DNA of 64,000 bases, taken from positions 195,617 to 259,616 of the forward strand of contig JAJEBY010000013.1 of assembly GCA_022822305.1 (NCBI GenBank), read 5' to 3'. The notes beneath the pieces are model-generated. The model saw only the letters and a program-made list of their open reading frames with translations, ran no database searches and was not told the origin of the DNA. This DNA comes from Anaerolineae bacterium. GTDB lineage: Bacteria > Chloroflexota > Anaerolineae > Aggregatilineales > Phototrophicaceae. A program made the position numbers and the translations under genes. Numbering within the stretch: the first letter of the stretch is position 1; every line of letters begins with the position of its first letter. Shown here one piece after another: positions 25,726 to 35,651 of this stretch.

Positions 25726-26817
25726 TCAGACCCGGTTCATGAAGGCGTCGATGCCCGCCAGGACTTCGCGCAGCATATCCATAGTCACATCGCCCATATG
25801 CGGCAGCCGGAAGGTCGCCCCCTTGATCTTGCCGTAGCCCTTGTCGATGGCGATGCCGATGTCATTTTCCATGAACGCGCCCAGCGCATTGATATCGATA
25901 TCCAGCGTATTCTCGACTGTCGTAACGGTATCGCTGCGATAGCCGTCCTGGGCATAGAGACCGAAGCCGCGGGAAAGCGCCCATTCGTGCGCGGCATCGC
26001 GCATCCTCCGATGACGGGCCCAGCGCGCCTCGATGCCCTCGGCCAGGATTTCGTCCATTTGCGCATCGGCCGCGAACATCAAGGTGACTGGCGGCGTAGA
26101 CGGCGTGTTGTTCTTGAGCAGCGACTTTTCCAATGTCAGAAAGTCAAAATAATAACCGCGCTGCGGGATGGCTTCGGCGCGCTCCAGCAGGCGATCGCTG
26201 ACCGCGGCGAAGGCGATGCCCGGCGGCAGGGCGAAAGCCTTTTGGCTCGATGTCAAGGCGATGTCAATGCCCCAATCATCCACGCGCAACTCCGTGCCCA
26301 GGAAACCGCTGACCGAATCGACGAAGAGCAGCGTATCCGGATACTGCCCCACCACATCGGCGATCTCGCGCAAGGGGTTGGTGACGCCCGTGCTGGTTTC
26401 GTTATGAACGACGCAGACGGCGTCATAGCTGTCGGCCTCAAGCGCCTCGGCCACCATCGCCGGTGTATGCGCCCGCCCCCAGGGCACATCAAGGCAATCC
26501 GCCCCCTTGCCATTGGCGCTGCTAATCTGCGCCCAGCGTTCGCTGAAGGCGCCGCCGGTCAAATGAAGCACCTTCTTGTCATCGCGTACGCCACAGCGAA
26601 TCGCGCCTTCCCACAAACCCGACCCGGACGAGCCGCTGACATAGACGCGACTGTCAGTGAAAAACGCGGATTTGAGTTTGCTTTGCAGGCGGGCAAACAG
26701 CTCGGCGAATTCCGGCGTGCGATGGCCGATCATCCAGCGGGTCTGCGCCTGAAGAATCTCCTCGCGCACCTCTACCGGTCCGGGCAAAAACAGGCGTTTG
26801 TGGTCAGATTCCTGCAT
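25726..26817 (-). CDS. Class V aminotransferase, serine pathway or alanine-glyoxylate type
   Basis: A 363-residue PLP enzyme. FLPGPVEVREEIL opens the protein, VSGSSGSGLWEGAI is the phosphate-binding segment, and the Schiff-base Lys lies in LTSSQKAFALPPG. The family includes phosphoserine, alanine-glyoxylate and serine-pyruvate aminotransferases. Because serA follows in the same operon, conversion of phosphohydroxypyruvate to phosphoserine is the likely role, as in serC-replacing class V enzymes of several phyla; this is inference from context. ATG 26817. Confidence 0.85.
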   Translation of the reverse strand: MQESDHKRLFLPGPVEVREEILQAQTRWMIGHRTPEFAELFARLQSKLKSAFFTDSRVYVSGSSGSGLWEGAIRCGVRDDKKVLHLTGGAFSERWAQISSANGKGADCLDVPWGRAHTPAMVAEALEADSYDAVCVVHNETSTGVTNPLREIADVVGQYPDTLLFVDSVSGFLGTELRVDDWGIDIALTSSQKAFALPPGIAFAAVSDRLLERAEAIPQRGYYFDFLTLEKSLLKNNTPSTPPVTLMFAADAQMDEILAEGIEARWARHRRMRDAAHEWALSRGFGLYAQDGYRSDTVTTVENTLDIDINALGAFMENDIGIAIDKGYGKIKGATFRLPHMGDVTMDMLREVLAGIDAFMNRV

Positions 26818-27018
26818 TGTATTGCCTACCCTTCCTCACCTGTCGGAGTCGCATAAACTGAAATGAGAATACGCAATGAAGCAACCCGCATTGTAGACGA
26901 GCGCGTGAACCGTGCGAAGGGCAAAAGGCCTGCCGCTGCCATTATCTCAGGCGACAGATTGTAGGTGAAAAGAAGGACTGATCGTGCGCTCCGCACAAAT
27001 ATCGTAGACGAGATTTCG

Positions 27019-29193
27019 CTAACAAGCGCCATTGAGATCAGCATAGTCAGAGCTGATCCATCCAACGACGCCAACATTATCAACTTGATACCAACCCGAT
27101 ACCTGGTTGAGCACCGAAAGGCGACTTCCCGGGTACACACCTCCGATCCGGTTGCCGTTTGGCTGATCACGAAGATTCACGGCGGCGGTCGTTGTAGCGA
27201 AACAGGTTGGTGGAGGCGTCGGACTTGGACTAAAAACGGGCAGCGGATGCGCGGTCGCTAATGGCCACATGTTGTTGCCGGTCTGCGCCGACTGCACAAC
27301 GATCGAGCCCGGGCGCCATATAACGGTGCAATTCTTGCCGTTTAACGTGAAGCTTGCCAACGACCGCACGGTCCGAGGAGCGGTTGCGGCATCCAGAAAA
27401 AGCATAGGACCGGAGAAATCAAAGCAGACCTGCACGCCTTGTTCAACATATCCCCAGATATCCACGGCGCTGCTGAAGCCGGCGGCGACTACGGCCTCGA
27501 TGCCGATGCCGTAAGCGTCAATCTCCTGACATTGCACGCCGCTGTCGAGACCATAAGTGGCCTGCAAATATATGCCGTTGTCGCGCTCGTTAACGTCGAC
27601 GCAGGTGTGGGCCGAAACCTTAACCTTAGTCTTGGCAGGCGCGCCAGTTGAAGGTGTAGACGATAACGATTCGGCTTGAATTACCCAGACTTCTGCTACG
27701 TCAAATTCGAATGCGCCGGAATCGTAACCTTCACCCTCCGGACGCTTATGGCCGGTTTGGTCAGAGCTAAGTACGGCTACCGGCATATCGACGCCATTGT
27801 CGATGGCGGGGCTGCCTTCCAATAGGCGGTAAAATCGAGTGATCACTGCTCGTGGCAAATTCTGGCCGCCGAATGGTACAAGCTCAATGCGAACCGGGGC
27901 GCTTACGAATTGCGCTGCCGTGCAGTTGTGGTCTTCAATAATGTTACCGTCATTCCCGCTCAAGCGATCCGCTAGACATGCAGAATTCTCAGCATCAGTG
28001 TCGGTATTCTCAGCGACGAGGCTGTTGTAGACATAAACTTCCGGATCCGCTGTATTCGCGTTATCATCGGCGAAAACAGCCAAACCTCCGCCATTCGCGG
28101 CCCTATTTCTTACCACGGTGGAGTGCCGAATAGTAACGTTGCCGCCCGCCACATAAATGCCGCCGCCTTCAACGCTTACTGAGTTATTATCTATCGTGCT
28201 ATTGTCAACGAAGGTTTTTCCATTGGCATGATATATGGCGCCGCCGTTGCGCGCGGATTGACTGTGAATGCTGTTGTCCGTCAGCTTGGAAATCGCGCCT
28301 TCGGTCGATGTCTGATTGTCAATGTAAATCGCGCCGCCATTTTCAACAGTATTAGTGCTATTGTCTTTGTCGGTCGCTCTATTGCGTCGAAATGAACTGC
28401 CGCTGACAAGAAGCTTGTGCTCGTCGCCAGAGTCATTGAAAAAGTAGATGGCGCCACCGTTGCCGGTGGCGCTGTTGTCGTGCAAGTTGCTCCACTTCAA
28501 GGTGAGCGTACTATCGTTGACGTAAATTGCGCCACCGTTGCCACTTGGCGATGTATTTTCGCCGATCCTGGCAGAGTGTATCGATACTGTTGCGCCGCCG
28601 TCAATATAAATTGCGCCACCATGCGTTGCAGCATTGTTATCGCCGATATTGCCAAGATTGAAAATCACATCGACATCACTTTGAGAGTTCTTGACAATCT
28701 TAAGGGCTGAATCATCGACGCCGTAGAGGCTCAAATTCTCGATTCTAACAGATCCGCTGTTGATCGTTAGTAGACTGAATTTGTATTCCTGGGGATTGTC
28801 TGCTGTTTTGGAAGGGACTCGAAGGGTCTTATCGGAGCCGATTATACGAATATCCTACGTGATCGCTGGCAGCGCCTGCGTGATTTCCACATGGGTCTCG
28901 AAGATGATCGTATCGGTCTCCGTTGTATCACCTGCGGCGCAGGCATCTGCCGGGGCGACTTGCGTGTCACCATTGGCGGAGCGGATTGCATTCGCCAGGC
29001 TACAAGTTTCCGAGAGCGTAATGTCTGCGGCATTTGACAACGAACCTGCAAACAGAATGTAAGTTAGCATCATTACGCATATCACGCTTCTGCGTACAAT
29101 CCAGCACGGTTCTGAGCCGAATGAAAGCCAACTGGATAACGGAAGAGCCTCCGCCGCTGCAAGTTGCTTTATTTGCGCAAGAAAAGTTTGCAT
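27019..29193 (-). pseudogene. CSLREA-type beta-helix surface protein interrupted by one TAG codon
   Basis: One reading frame of 725 codons carrying a single internal TAG at 28855-28857. Upstream of it (about 112 codons) come a signal peptide (VICVMMLTYILFAGSLSNA) and a CSLREA-like motif, CSLANAIRSANGDT. Downstream the same frame continues without shift (DIRIIGSDKTLRVPS...) into parallel beta-helix repeats with many GGAIYI/GGGIYV motifs, then a C-terminal SH3b domain (AVNLRDQPNGNRIGG). Such proteins are exported surface or secreted factors. The gene is AT-richer than its neighbours, suggesting transfer. TAG is a normal stop elsewhere here (for example at 1195), so this is a nonsense mutation, sequence error or readthrough. 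The N-terminal start is uncertain. Confidence 0.75.
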
Positions 29194-29574
29194 GCGCCTT
29201 GTCCTCGATTGACCTGATCGGAAAGTCTCACTTGATTTGAAATCTATTACGGAATCGCTACTCGTGCAACCGATATGAGTAATAAATACTATTGATTCAA
29301 TAAGAAGGTCTTCGACCTGAGCTCGTGATACGTAGGCATTCCTCTAGATTTGCCAGCCGGAGCTCTCAGCAACACATTGCCGCGTCTCGTCTCTATCCGC
29401 TACGAAATTGATTGCATGCGCTGCGACTTTCGAGTTTTCCGATGCCATGGACGCCCGTCACCCATCTTGATACACCACATGAATTGACTAGCAATAGCAA
29501 ATTTGGAGCCGCCTTTTGCAGAGCCCGCGCTTGTTGCTATACTCAATTTTGGTTCGCAGCAATTGGAGGCGCGC
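29194..29574. other. AT-rich intergenic region without a gene
   Basis: About 380 bases between the divergent beta-helix gene and the TIM-barrel gene. Short open frames here are shadows. A weak candidate promoter for the minus-strand gene is TTGCAC/TAGATT with a 17-base spacer (complement of about 29244-29272). No repeat or RNA structure stands out. Confidence 0.4.
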
Positions 29575-30471
29575 ATGATTCAAGTGGCGAACGCACCCTG
29601 TTCCTGGGGTGTGATCGAAAACATTGAAGGCGAGCGCTACGACTACGTTCGCGTTTTGGACGAAATCGCCGCCAGCGGTTACGCCGGCGCCGAATTGGGC
29701 GATTGGGGATTCATGCCCACCGACCCGGCGCAGCTGCGCGACGAGCTCGACGGCCGCGGATTGGCGCTGCTGGCATCCTGGGTCAGCGTTCATCTGCATG
29801 ATGCTGACAAACATCAATCGAGCGCCGACGACTGTGTGCGCACGGCAAAACTGCTGGCGGCGGTCGGTGGTCCCGACTGCAAAATCGTCTTGGGCAACGA
29901 TCCCTACTCGGATCCGTTGCGCACCCTCAACTCCGGGCGCATCACGCCGGCCATGAGCCTGGATGACGAAGGCTGGCGCGTCTTCGCGGCCGGCGCCGAC
30001 AGCGTTGCCCGGCAAGTCATGGACGAGACCGGCCTGCGCACGGTCTTCCACCATCACATCGGCACCTGGATCGAGACGCCGGCCGAAACCGCGCGCCTGA
30101 TGGAGATGACCGATGGCGAAAGCCTGGGCCTGGTTTTTGATACCGGCCATTGGGCTTTTGGCGGCGGCGATCCCTTGGCCGGTATTGAAGCGTTCGCCGA
30201 TCGCATCTGGTTGGTGCATTTCAAAGATCATGATCCCGCGGTGGCCCGGCAATCGCGCCAGCAGGGCTGGGACGGACCGGCATCCGTGGGACAGGGCATC
30301 TTCCCGGAACTGGGTCAGGGCGATGTGGATTTCCCCGGCGTCCTGGACGCGCTGGAGAGAATCAGTTACCAGGGCTGGATCGTGGTCGAGCAAGATGTGC
30401 TGCCGGGCTTGGGCACGCCACTGGAATCGGCCAAGCGCAACCGTGACTACCTGCGGCAAATCGGCTTGTAA
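29575..30471 (+). CDS. Sugar phosphate isomerase/epimerase-like TIM-barrel protein
   Basis: A 298-residue member of the AP-endonuclease-2/xylose-isomerase-like superfamily. [12 protein letters not shown] at the N-terminus, the metal ligands in VFHHHIGTW and [12 protein letters not shown], and VHFKDHDP fit the inosose dehydratase (IolE)-like group. ATG 29575 is preceded by GGAGG; the longer frame from 29503 is not supported. The dehydratase gene follows after 3 bases. An inositol-type role would agree with iolB at 62 kb, but the two are 32 kb apart, so this is only a suggestion. Confidence 0.85.
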   Translation: MIQVANAPCSWGVIENIEGERYDYVRVLDEIAASGYAGAELGDWGFMPTDPAQLRDELDGRGLALLASWVSVHLHDADKHQSSADDCVRTAKLLAAVGGPDCKIVLGNDPYSDPLRTLNSGRITPAMSLDDEGWRVFAAGADSVARQVMDETGLRTVFHHHIGTWIETPAETARLMEMTDGESLGLVFDTGHWAFGGGDPLAGIEAFADRIWLVHFKDHDPAVARQSRQQGWDGPASVGQGIFPELGQGDVDFPGVLDALERISYQGWIVVEQDVLPGLGTPLESAKRNRDYLRQIGL

Positions 30472-30474
30472 ACC

Positions 30475-31419
30475 ATGGCTGATGCCGTCACATTGGGCGA
30501 CATTGTCCGCGCGCAAAATCACCTGCGTCCGCATCTGCAGCCCACGCCGCTGGAACGCGTACCCCAACTTGGAGACAACGTCTGGCTCAAGCTGGAAAAC
30601 GCCAACAAGACCGGCTCCTTCAAGATTCGCGGCGCGCTCAACGCTGTGCTCTCGCTGGATGAGGCGGCGCGCGATAGTGGCATCATCGCCGTCTCATCGG
30701 GCAATCACGCTGGAGCGGTCGCCTACGCCGCGCAGGCGACCGGCGCATCGGCGCAGATCCTCATGCCGGTGACGACTCCGCAGAAAAAGGTCGATAACGT
30801 CCTCCGTTACGGCGCGGAAGCCCTGCTTTTCGGCGACAACTACGACCAGGCCGAAGCCGAAGCCCTGCGCCGCGCCAATGACGGCGGCGCCTGGATCTCG
30901 CCTTATAATGATCCGCAGGTCGTCGCCGGCGCCGGTACCATCGGCCTCGAGATCATGGGGCAGCTTCCAAGCGTAGAACGCGTCGTCGTGCCGGTCAGCG
31001 GCGGCGGATTGATCGCCGGCGTTGCCGCAGCGCTCAAGCAGGTCAAGCCTGAAATTAAAGTCATCGGCGTCAACGCCCGTTCGGCACCCGCCATGTACAA
31101 CGCCTTCAACAATTCCAACCTGCCACAGCAGTGGGATACCCTGGCCGAGGCGCTCTCCGGCGACATCGAGCCCGGCGCCATCACCCTGCCCATCGCCCGG
31201 CGTTATGTCGATGAAATGGCGCTGGTTTCTGAGGAAGAAATCGCTTCCGCCATGCGTTTCATGCACAAGACGGGGGGATGGGTGGTCGAGGGCGGTGGCG
31301 CGGTCGCCGTGGCGGCGCTGCTGCACGGCGTCATAGCGCGCGATGACCGCGTGACCGCGCTGGTGGTCAGCGGCGGCAATGTCGATGCCGATGTTCTGCG
31401 GCGCGTGCTTTTCGCTTGA
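30475..31419 (+). CDS. Threonine/serine dehydratase, PLP-dependent
   Basis: A 314-residue fold-type II PLP enzyme that deaminates L-threonine or L-serine to the 2-oxo acid. The PLP Lys lies in TGSFKIRGA, SSGNHAGAVA is the substrate loop, and VSGGGLIAG binds the cofactor phosphate. It lacks the C-terminal ACT-like domain of biosynthetic IlvA, matching catabolic TdcB or serine racemase-type enzymes. It is 3 bases after the TIM-barrel gene, hence co-transcribed. Confidence 0.9.
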   Translation: MADAVTLGDIVRAQNHLRPHLQPTPLERVPQLGDNVWLKLENANKTGSFKIRGALNAVLSLDEAARDSGIIAVSSGNHAGAVAYAAQATGASAQILMPVTTPQKKVDNVLRYGAEALLFGDNYDQAEAEALRRANDGGAWISPYNDPQVVAGAGTIGLEIMGQLPSVERVVVPVSGGGLIAGVAAALKQVKPEIKVIGVNARSAPAMYNAFNNSNLPQQWDTLAEALSGDIEPGAITLPIARRYVDEMALVSEEEIASAMRFMHKTGGWVVEGGGAVAVAALLHGVIARDDRVTALVVSGGNVDADVLRRVLFA

Positions 31420-31452
31420 AACGTCTGGAATCAAACAGAAGAGGCAAAATCG

Positions 31453-32997
31453 ATGACCAGTGAGGAGACAAGGTTGGGGACTCTTGCAGACCAATGCCGC
31501 CGCGCTGAGGACCTCCTGCACATATTCCGCGCGGGCGACGCCGACGCCATCGACCGCGTTCGTCAGCATCTGCCGCATGTGCAACATCTGACGCAGGAGG
31601 CTCTGCACGACTTCCCACTCACGCTGATGGGCGCGCAGACGGTCATCGCTCGCGAACACGGGCTGAAAAGTTGGGGCGAGCTGCGCCTGGCCATCAAACT
31701 GCAGCAGCGCGATTTCGGTGAAGCGCTCGATCAATTCAAGGGGCTGGTTTACGCCGGCGACGCGGCGGGACTCGATGCGTTGCTCACGAAACATCCTCAG
31801 CTGCGCGATACGCTGGACGATCCCCATTTCGACTTTGGTTCGACCGCGCTGATCATCGCCAAGCAAAACCTGGAGGTTGTCGATGTATTGATCCGGCACG
31901 GCGCCGATATCAACGCCAAGTCACAATGGTGGGCGGGCGACTTTCATATTCTGGAAGTGACGTCCCGGGATGTGGCCGAAGCCTTGCTGGAGCGCGGCGC
32001 GCGTATCACGGTCCACGCCGCAGCCGAGCAGGGCTGGCTCGATTGGATGCAGCGCGCCTTTGAGGAGGATCCCGCCATCGTGAATCAGCGCGGCGGCGAT
32101 GGCAAGACACCCCTGCATTATGCCTCTGATCCCGACGTGATCGACTGGCTGCTGGAACGCGGCGCCGCATTGGAAACGCGCGATTTCGATCATCAGGGCA
32201 CGCCCCTGCAATGGATGATCGCCGAGCACAAATATGATGCCGCGCGCCATCTGGTCAGTCGCGGCGCGCAGGTCGATATTTTCGCGGCGATTGTCCTCGG
32301 CGATATCGCGTTGGTGGAATCCGCGCTGAACGCTCATCCCCATGCCATCCGCGCCCGCGTTAATCACGATGGTTACGAACTGACGCCCAGCGCCGATGGC
32401 GCGCATGAATATGTCTACGCCTTCTCCGGTGCCGGCCAGTCACCCCATCAGGTCGCCTTGCGCTATGGACATGCCGAGGTCTTCGCCTACCTGGTGGAAC
32501 ACAGCCCGCCCGATGTACAGCTGCTGGCGTATTGCGCGGCCGCTGACGCCGAAGCTGCTCGACGGCTAGCATCAGCTCACCCGCGTTTGGTCGCCGAGCT
32601 GTCCGATGACGATCAGCGCCAACTGCTGCATGCCGCCGGGACCGGCCAGGTCGAGATTGTCAGATTGATGATCGAATTGGGATTTGGTCTCCACGTCCGT
32701 GATGACGATGCTTTGACGCCCCTGCACTGGGCTGCTTTTCATGGTTACGCCGATGTCATTGCCGCCTTGTTGGCTGCCGATGACGAGCCGCCTTTGGATT
32801 GGCTCAATAGCTACGGCGGCACGCCCTTGACGACCTGTCTCTATGGCAGCCGCCATAGTTGGCGCGGCGACGGCGATCACGCCGCCAGCTTGACGCGGCT
32901 GGTCGCGGCCGGTTCCGAAGTCAAAGCGGAATGGCTGCCGACCGGCGACGATGCTCTTGATGCGATCTTGCGCGCCGGATTGGATAGTGGCGCTTAA
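31453..32997 (+). CDS. Ankyrin-repeat protein
   Basis: A 514-residue soluble protein. The first 90 residues are helical (ADQCRRAEDLLHIFRAG, and HGLKSWGELRLAI as in other ankyrin-containing proteins). From about 110 to 500 come ankyrin repeats, for example GSTALIIAKQNLEVVDVLIR, DGKTPLHYASDPDVIDWLLE and DALTPLHWAAFHGYADVIAA. Ankyrin stacks bind other proteins; the partner is unknown. No signal peptide. ATG 31453 lies 33 bases after the dehydratase stop, preceded by AGAGG. Confidence 0.88.
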   Translation: MTSEETRLGTLADQCRRAEDLLHIFRAGDADAIDRVRQHLPHVQHLTQEALHDFPLTLMGAQTVIAREHGLKSWGELRLAIKLQQRDFGEALDQFKGLVYAGDAAGLDALLTKHPQLRDTLDDPHFDFGSTALIIAKQNLEVVDVLIRHGADINAKSQWWAGDFHILEVTSRDVAEALLERGARITVHAAAEQGWLDWMQRAFEEDPAIVNQRGGDGKTPLHYASDPDVIDWLLERGAALETRDFDHQGTPLQWMIAEHKYDAARHLVSRGAQVDIFAAIVLGDIALVESALNAHPHAIRARVNHDGYELTPSADGAHEYVYAFSGAGQSPHQVALRYGHAEVFAYLVEHSPPDVQLLAYCAAADAEAARRLASAHPRLVAELSDDDQRQLLHAAGTGQVEIVRLMIELGFGLHVRDDDALTPLHWAAFHGYADVIAALLAADDEPPLDWLNSYGGTPLTTCLYGSRHSWRGDGDHAASLTRLVAAGSEVKAEWLPTGDDALDAILRAGLDSGA

Positions 32998-33016
32998 GAT
33001 TGTCGACCGACCGTCA

Positions 33017-35086
33017 TCAATTGGCGCTGCTGAGGCGGAGCACTTGCTGAAACTTGATCTGCAGAATCACGTCCATCTCGAAGCGGGCGCTGATCCCTTG
33101 GCGAAGGTCCTCGAGAATTTGCGGGTCGGGTGGTTGCGCGTCTTGAATCGTGGCAGTGACCAGCAAGCCGTCGCCTGCTTCAGCAGTGACATCGGATACG
33201 GTCGCGTCAGGGAAGGTCGCTCGCAGCATCGTCGCCACTTGGGCCGACATCGGCGTGGTCGGGCGCACGATCTGCCGCGCGATCACTTTGACATCGACAT
33301 CTTCGCCATAAAGCTCGTTGATCAGCAGGTGCGCCTGTTCGACTTCTTCCGGCGTAATCTGCCGTTCCGATTGCACGATCAGTTGCACGCCGATCGGCAG
33401 CGATGACACCACATCGTATTCGACCACCGTGGCATCGATGAATATGTCCGCCTCCAATTGCTCGCGGATATGCGCCTCATCGACCGCTTGCGAACCCAAT
33501 CGCAAGAATATCGCTGCGACCAAAATCGTCAAAATGACCAGCACAAACCACCACACTCGCGATTGGCTGGCGGTCACGCCTTCGCGACTCTCATTGGGAT
33601 GCATGCCGAGCCACAGAAAGGTGATGTATTGCGCGGCGATGATAAACGTGATATTGGCCAGAAACAGCAGCGAAGCGCCCAGGGTCAAATTGACATTCTG
33701 CAGCGCGATGCCCAATCCGATCGTGCAGAGCGGCGGCATCAGAGCGGCGGCGATCGCCACGCCGGCCAGCGCGGCCGGGATGCCTTTGCGCGCCGTGGCG
33801 TATGCGGCCACCCATCCGGAAACCAGGGCGACGGCGGCATCCAGCAGGTTGGGGCTGCCGCGCGCCATGATCTCCGCCGTCGGCGCGTCAATCGGCAGGA
33901 CGACCCCCATCACGATTGAAATCAACAGCGACAGCGCTACGCCTTGCAGCAGGGTCACGCTGGCGCGCCGGGTCAATTTGAGGATGCCGGTCGCCATGCC
34001 CGTGGAAAAGCTCGACAGCGGCGACATCAGCGGCGCCACCAGCATCGCGCCTATGATCACCGCGACGCTGTTGGTCAGCAATCCCAGCGTGGCCAAGGCC
34101 GCCGACAGCACGATCATCACCGTATAATCGAGCGTGCTATAGGCGCTCTTTTCCGCGTTCCAGATTAGTTCATTCTGCTCGACCAGCGTGAGATGCGGAT
34201 TGATCCGCGCCAGCCCGTGCTCAACCACGCCGCGCCATCCCCGTTGCCATTCGATCTGCGAGATCAGGATCACGGGTCCCGGCGCTTTGTTCAGCAGTTG
34301 ATTGCTCAAGCTATCGGTGATCTGTCGCTCGAAATCGGACGTTTGCGAGAAACCGACCACCAGCAGATCGTCCCGCGTCAGCGAGCGCAGAATCTCGCGC
34401 TGCGGAGAGCGGCTGGCGACGATGGCTTTGGTCAGCGCTTGCTGCAGGAGTGTTTGCGTTTCATGGACGCGAATGGTCTCTTCGTTAACCGGGTTGTAAA
34501 CGTAGTCCTGCTGCACGTGCAACTGCTGCGCAGGAATATCGTGTTGCTGCGCCAGGCTCAGTCCCAGTTTCACCGCGATCGTGGACGACAAGCTGCCATC
34601 GACCGGGATGACCACGCGACCGAAAGTCGTGGTGGCCGCGCTGCGATATATCAGCACGCCGCAGGGCGCGGTGGCGATCACGTTTTCGACCACCGTACCC
34701 AGCTTGATCTTGCCTGGCGCCGATTGCTGCACACCAAGCATGATGACATCGGCGTTGCGCTCGCGGGCCACATCCAAAATGCCGCGCGACACGCTGACGG
34801 CGATTTCGGTCACCACCTCAACTAGCGGCCCGTCTTCAATATCGTCCCACTCTTCGATGGTCCGCCGCAATTGAGTGCTGATCTTGTTCGCCTGCTCAAC
34901 ATCGCCAAGCGACACCACCAGCGCTATCACCAACCCATGCTCTGGACGCACCAATTCCGTGGCCAGCCGGAGCATTTCGACGGCGGTATCCGGTCGACCG
35001 ACTGGGACGACTACGGTCTCAGCATAATAGTCTTCATCCGGCAGAGTTCCGTGGGCGCCGCCCGCAAGAGGAGCTTCCGCAGTCAC
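33017..35086 (-). CDS. DUF389 membrane protein with two N-terminal universal-stress-like domains
   Basis: A 689-residue protein. Residues about 20-150 and 155-280 each resemble a UspA fold (VVVPVGRPDTA, LGVQQSAPGKIKLGTVVENVI; RVVIPVDGSLSSTIAVKLGLS). The central part (about 325-540) is the DUF389 membrane domain, with hydrophobic helices and VIIGAMLVAPLMSPL, AALAGVAIAAALMPPLCTIGL. A soluble C-terminal domain has repeated Glu-rich strands. DUF389 function is not established; the fusion suggests ligand- or nucleotide-sensing control of a membrane process. The start is GTG 35086, with no clear ribosome site, so the true start could differ. Confidence 0.85.
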   Translation of the reverse strand: MTAEAPLAGGAHGTLPDEDYYAETVVVPVGRPDTAVEMLRLATELVRPEHGLVIALVVSLGDVEQANKISTQLRRTIEEWDDIEDGPLVEVVTEIAVSVSRGILDVARERNADVIMLGVQQSAPGKIKLGTVVENVIATAPCGVLIYRSAATTTFGRVVIPVDGSLSSTIAVKLGLSLAQQHDIPAQQLHVQQDYVYNPVNEETIRVHETQTLLQQALTKAIVASRSPQREILRSLTRDDLLVVGFSQTSDFERQITDSLSNQLLNKAPGPVILISQIEWQRGWRGVVEHGLARINPHLTLVEQNELIWNAEKSAYSTLDYTVMIVLSAALATLGLLTNSVAVIIGAMLVAPLMSPLSSFSTGMATGILKLTRRASVTLLQGVALSLLISIVMGVVLPIDAPTAEIMARGSPNLLDAAVALVSGWVAAYATARKGIPAALAGVAIAAALMPPLCTIGLGIALQNVNLTLGASLLFLANITFIIAAQYITFLWLGMHPNESREGVTASQSRVWWFVLVILTILVAAIFLRLGSQAVDEAHIREQLEADIFIDATVVEYDVVSSLPIGVQLIVQSERQITPEEVEQAHLLINELYGEDVDVKVIARQIVRPTTPMSAQVATMLRATFPDATVSDVTAEAGDGLLVTATIQDAQPPDPQILEDLRQGISARFEMDVILQIKFQQVLRLSSAN

Positions 35087-35178
35087 AATAGATTCATTTG
35101 ACTAATTTACGCATATTCACTTTTGATACAGTATAGCGTTACTTACTCAGTTTCGATTAATGCTGACAGAGCAGAAGG

Positions 35179-35589
35179 TCAATCCAAGACGACCGCCTCG
35201 CCGGTGAACTGTGTGCTATTGTCTGTATATTGCATCAGCTCTATCCGCACGCCGCTGGGATCAGTAATCCAGGCTTGCCAGGCGCGGTCGGCGCCCCATT
35301 TCTTGGGCGATACCTCAACCTCCAAGGCCTCCAGCTTCGCGATCGTCGCGTCCAAATCATCTACTTCCAGACAGAAGTGCTTGAGCAAGAGGCGCTCCAA
35401 ATTCGGCGCTTTGTTTTGAATGAATACCTCCAGGAAGGTGGTCTCGCCGACATTCAGATAAAAGCCAATTTGCCGGCCGCCGCGGATGAAATCAAAGGCT
35501 TTGCGCATGCCCAGCTTCTCGACATAGAACCGCTCGCTTTCCGATAGGTTGGTCGCCCCGATGCAAACATGCGCCAGTCGCTTGATCAT
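35179..35589 (-). CDS. VOC-superfamily (glyoxalase-like) protein
   Basis: A 136-residue protein with the two beta-alpha-beta-beta-beta modules of the vicinal oxygen chelate fold: IKRLAHVCIGATNLSESERFY at the start and FCLEVDDLDATIAKLEAL in the second half. A metal-ligand Glu is likely in RIELMQY. ATG 35589 (GAGGG upstream) starts at the natural first strand. Reaction unknown; members include lactoylglutathione lyase, dioxygenases and resistance proteins. Confidence 0.85.
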   Translation of the reverse strand: MIKRLAHVCIGATNLSESERFYVEKLGMRKAFDFIRGGRQIGFYLNVGETTFLEVFIQNKAPNLERLLLKHFCLEVDDLDATIAKLEALEVEVSPKKWGADRAWQAWITDPSGVRIELMQYTDNSTQFTGEAVVLD

Positions 35590-35651
35590 AGTCGCTACCC
35601 TCGCTTGAAATTTATCGTAACATATAGACGGCGTCTCGCGCCAACCACATT

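Noticed and set aside
26826-27170. A 114-codon minus-strand open frame overlapping the end of the beta-helix gene
   Set aside because: It lies in another frame across the SH3b coding region and has no ribosome site.
28855-28857. Genome-wide TAG recoding (amber suppression) as the reason for the internal stop
   Set aside because: TAG ends other intact genes here, for example the binding protein at 1195-1197, so a local event is more likely.
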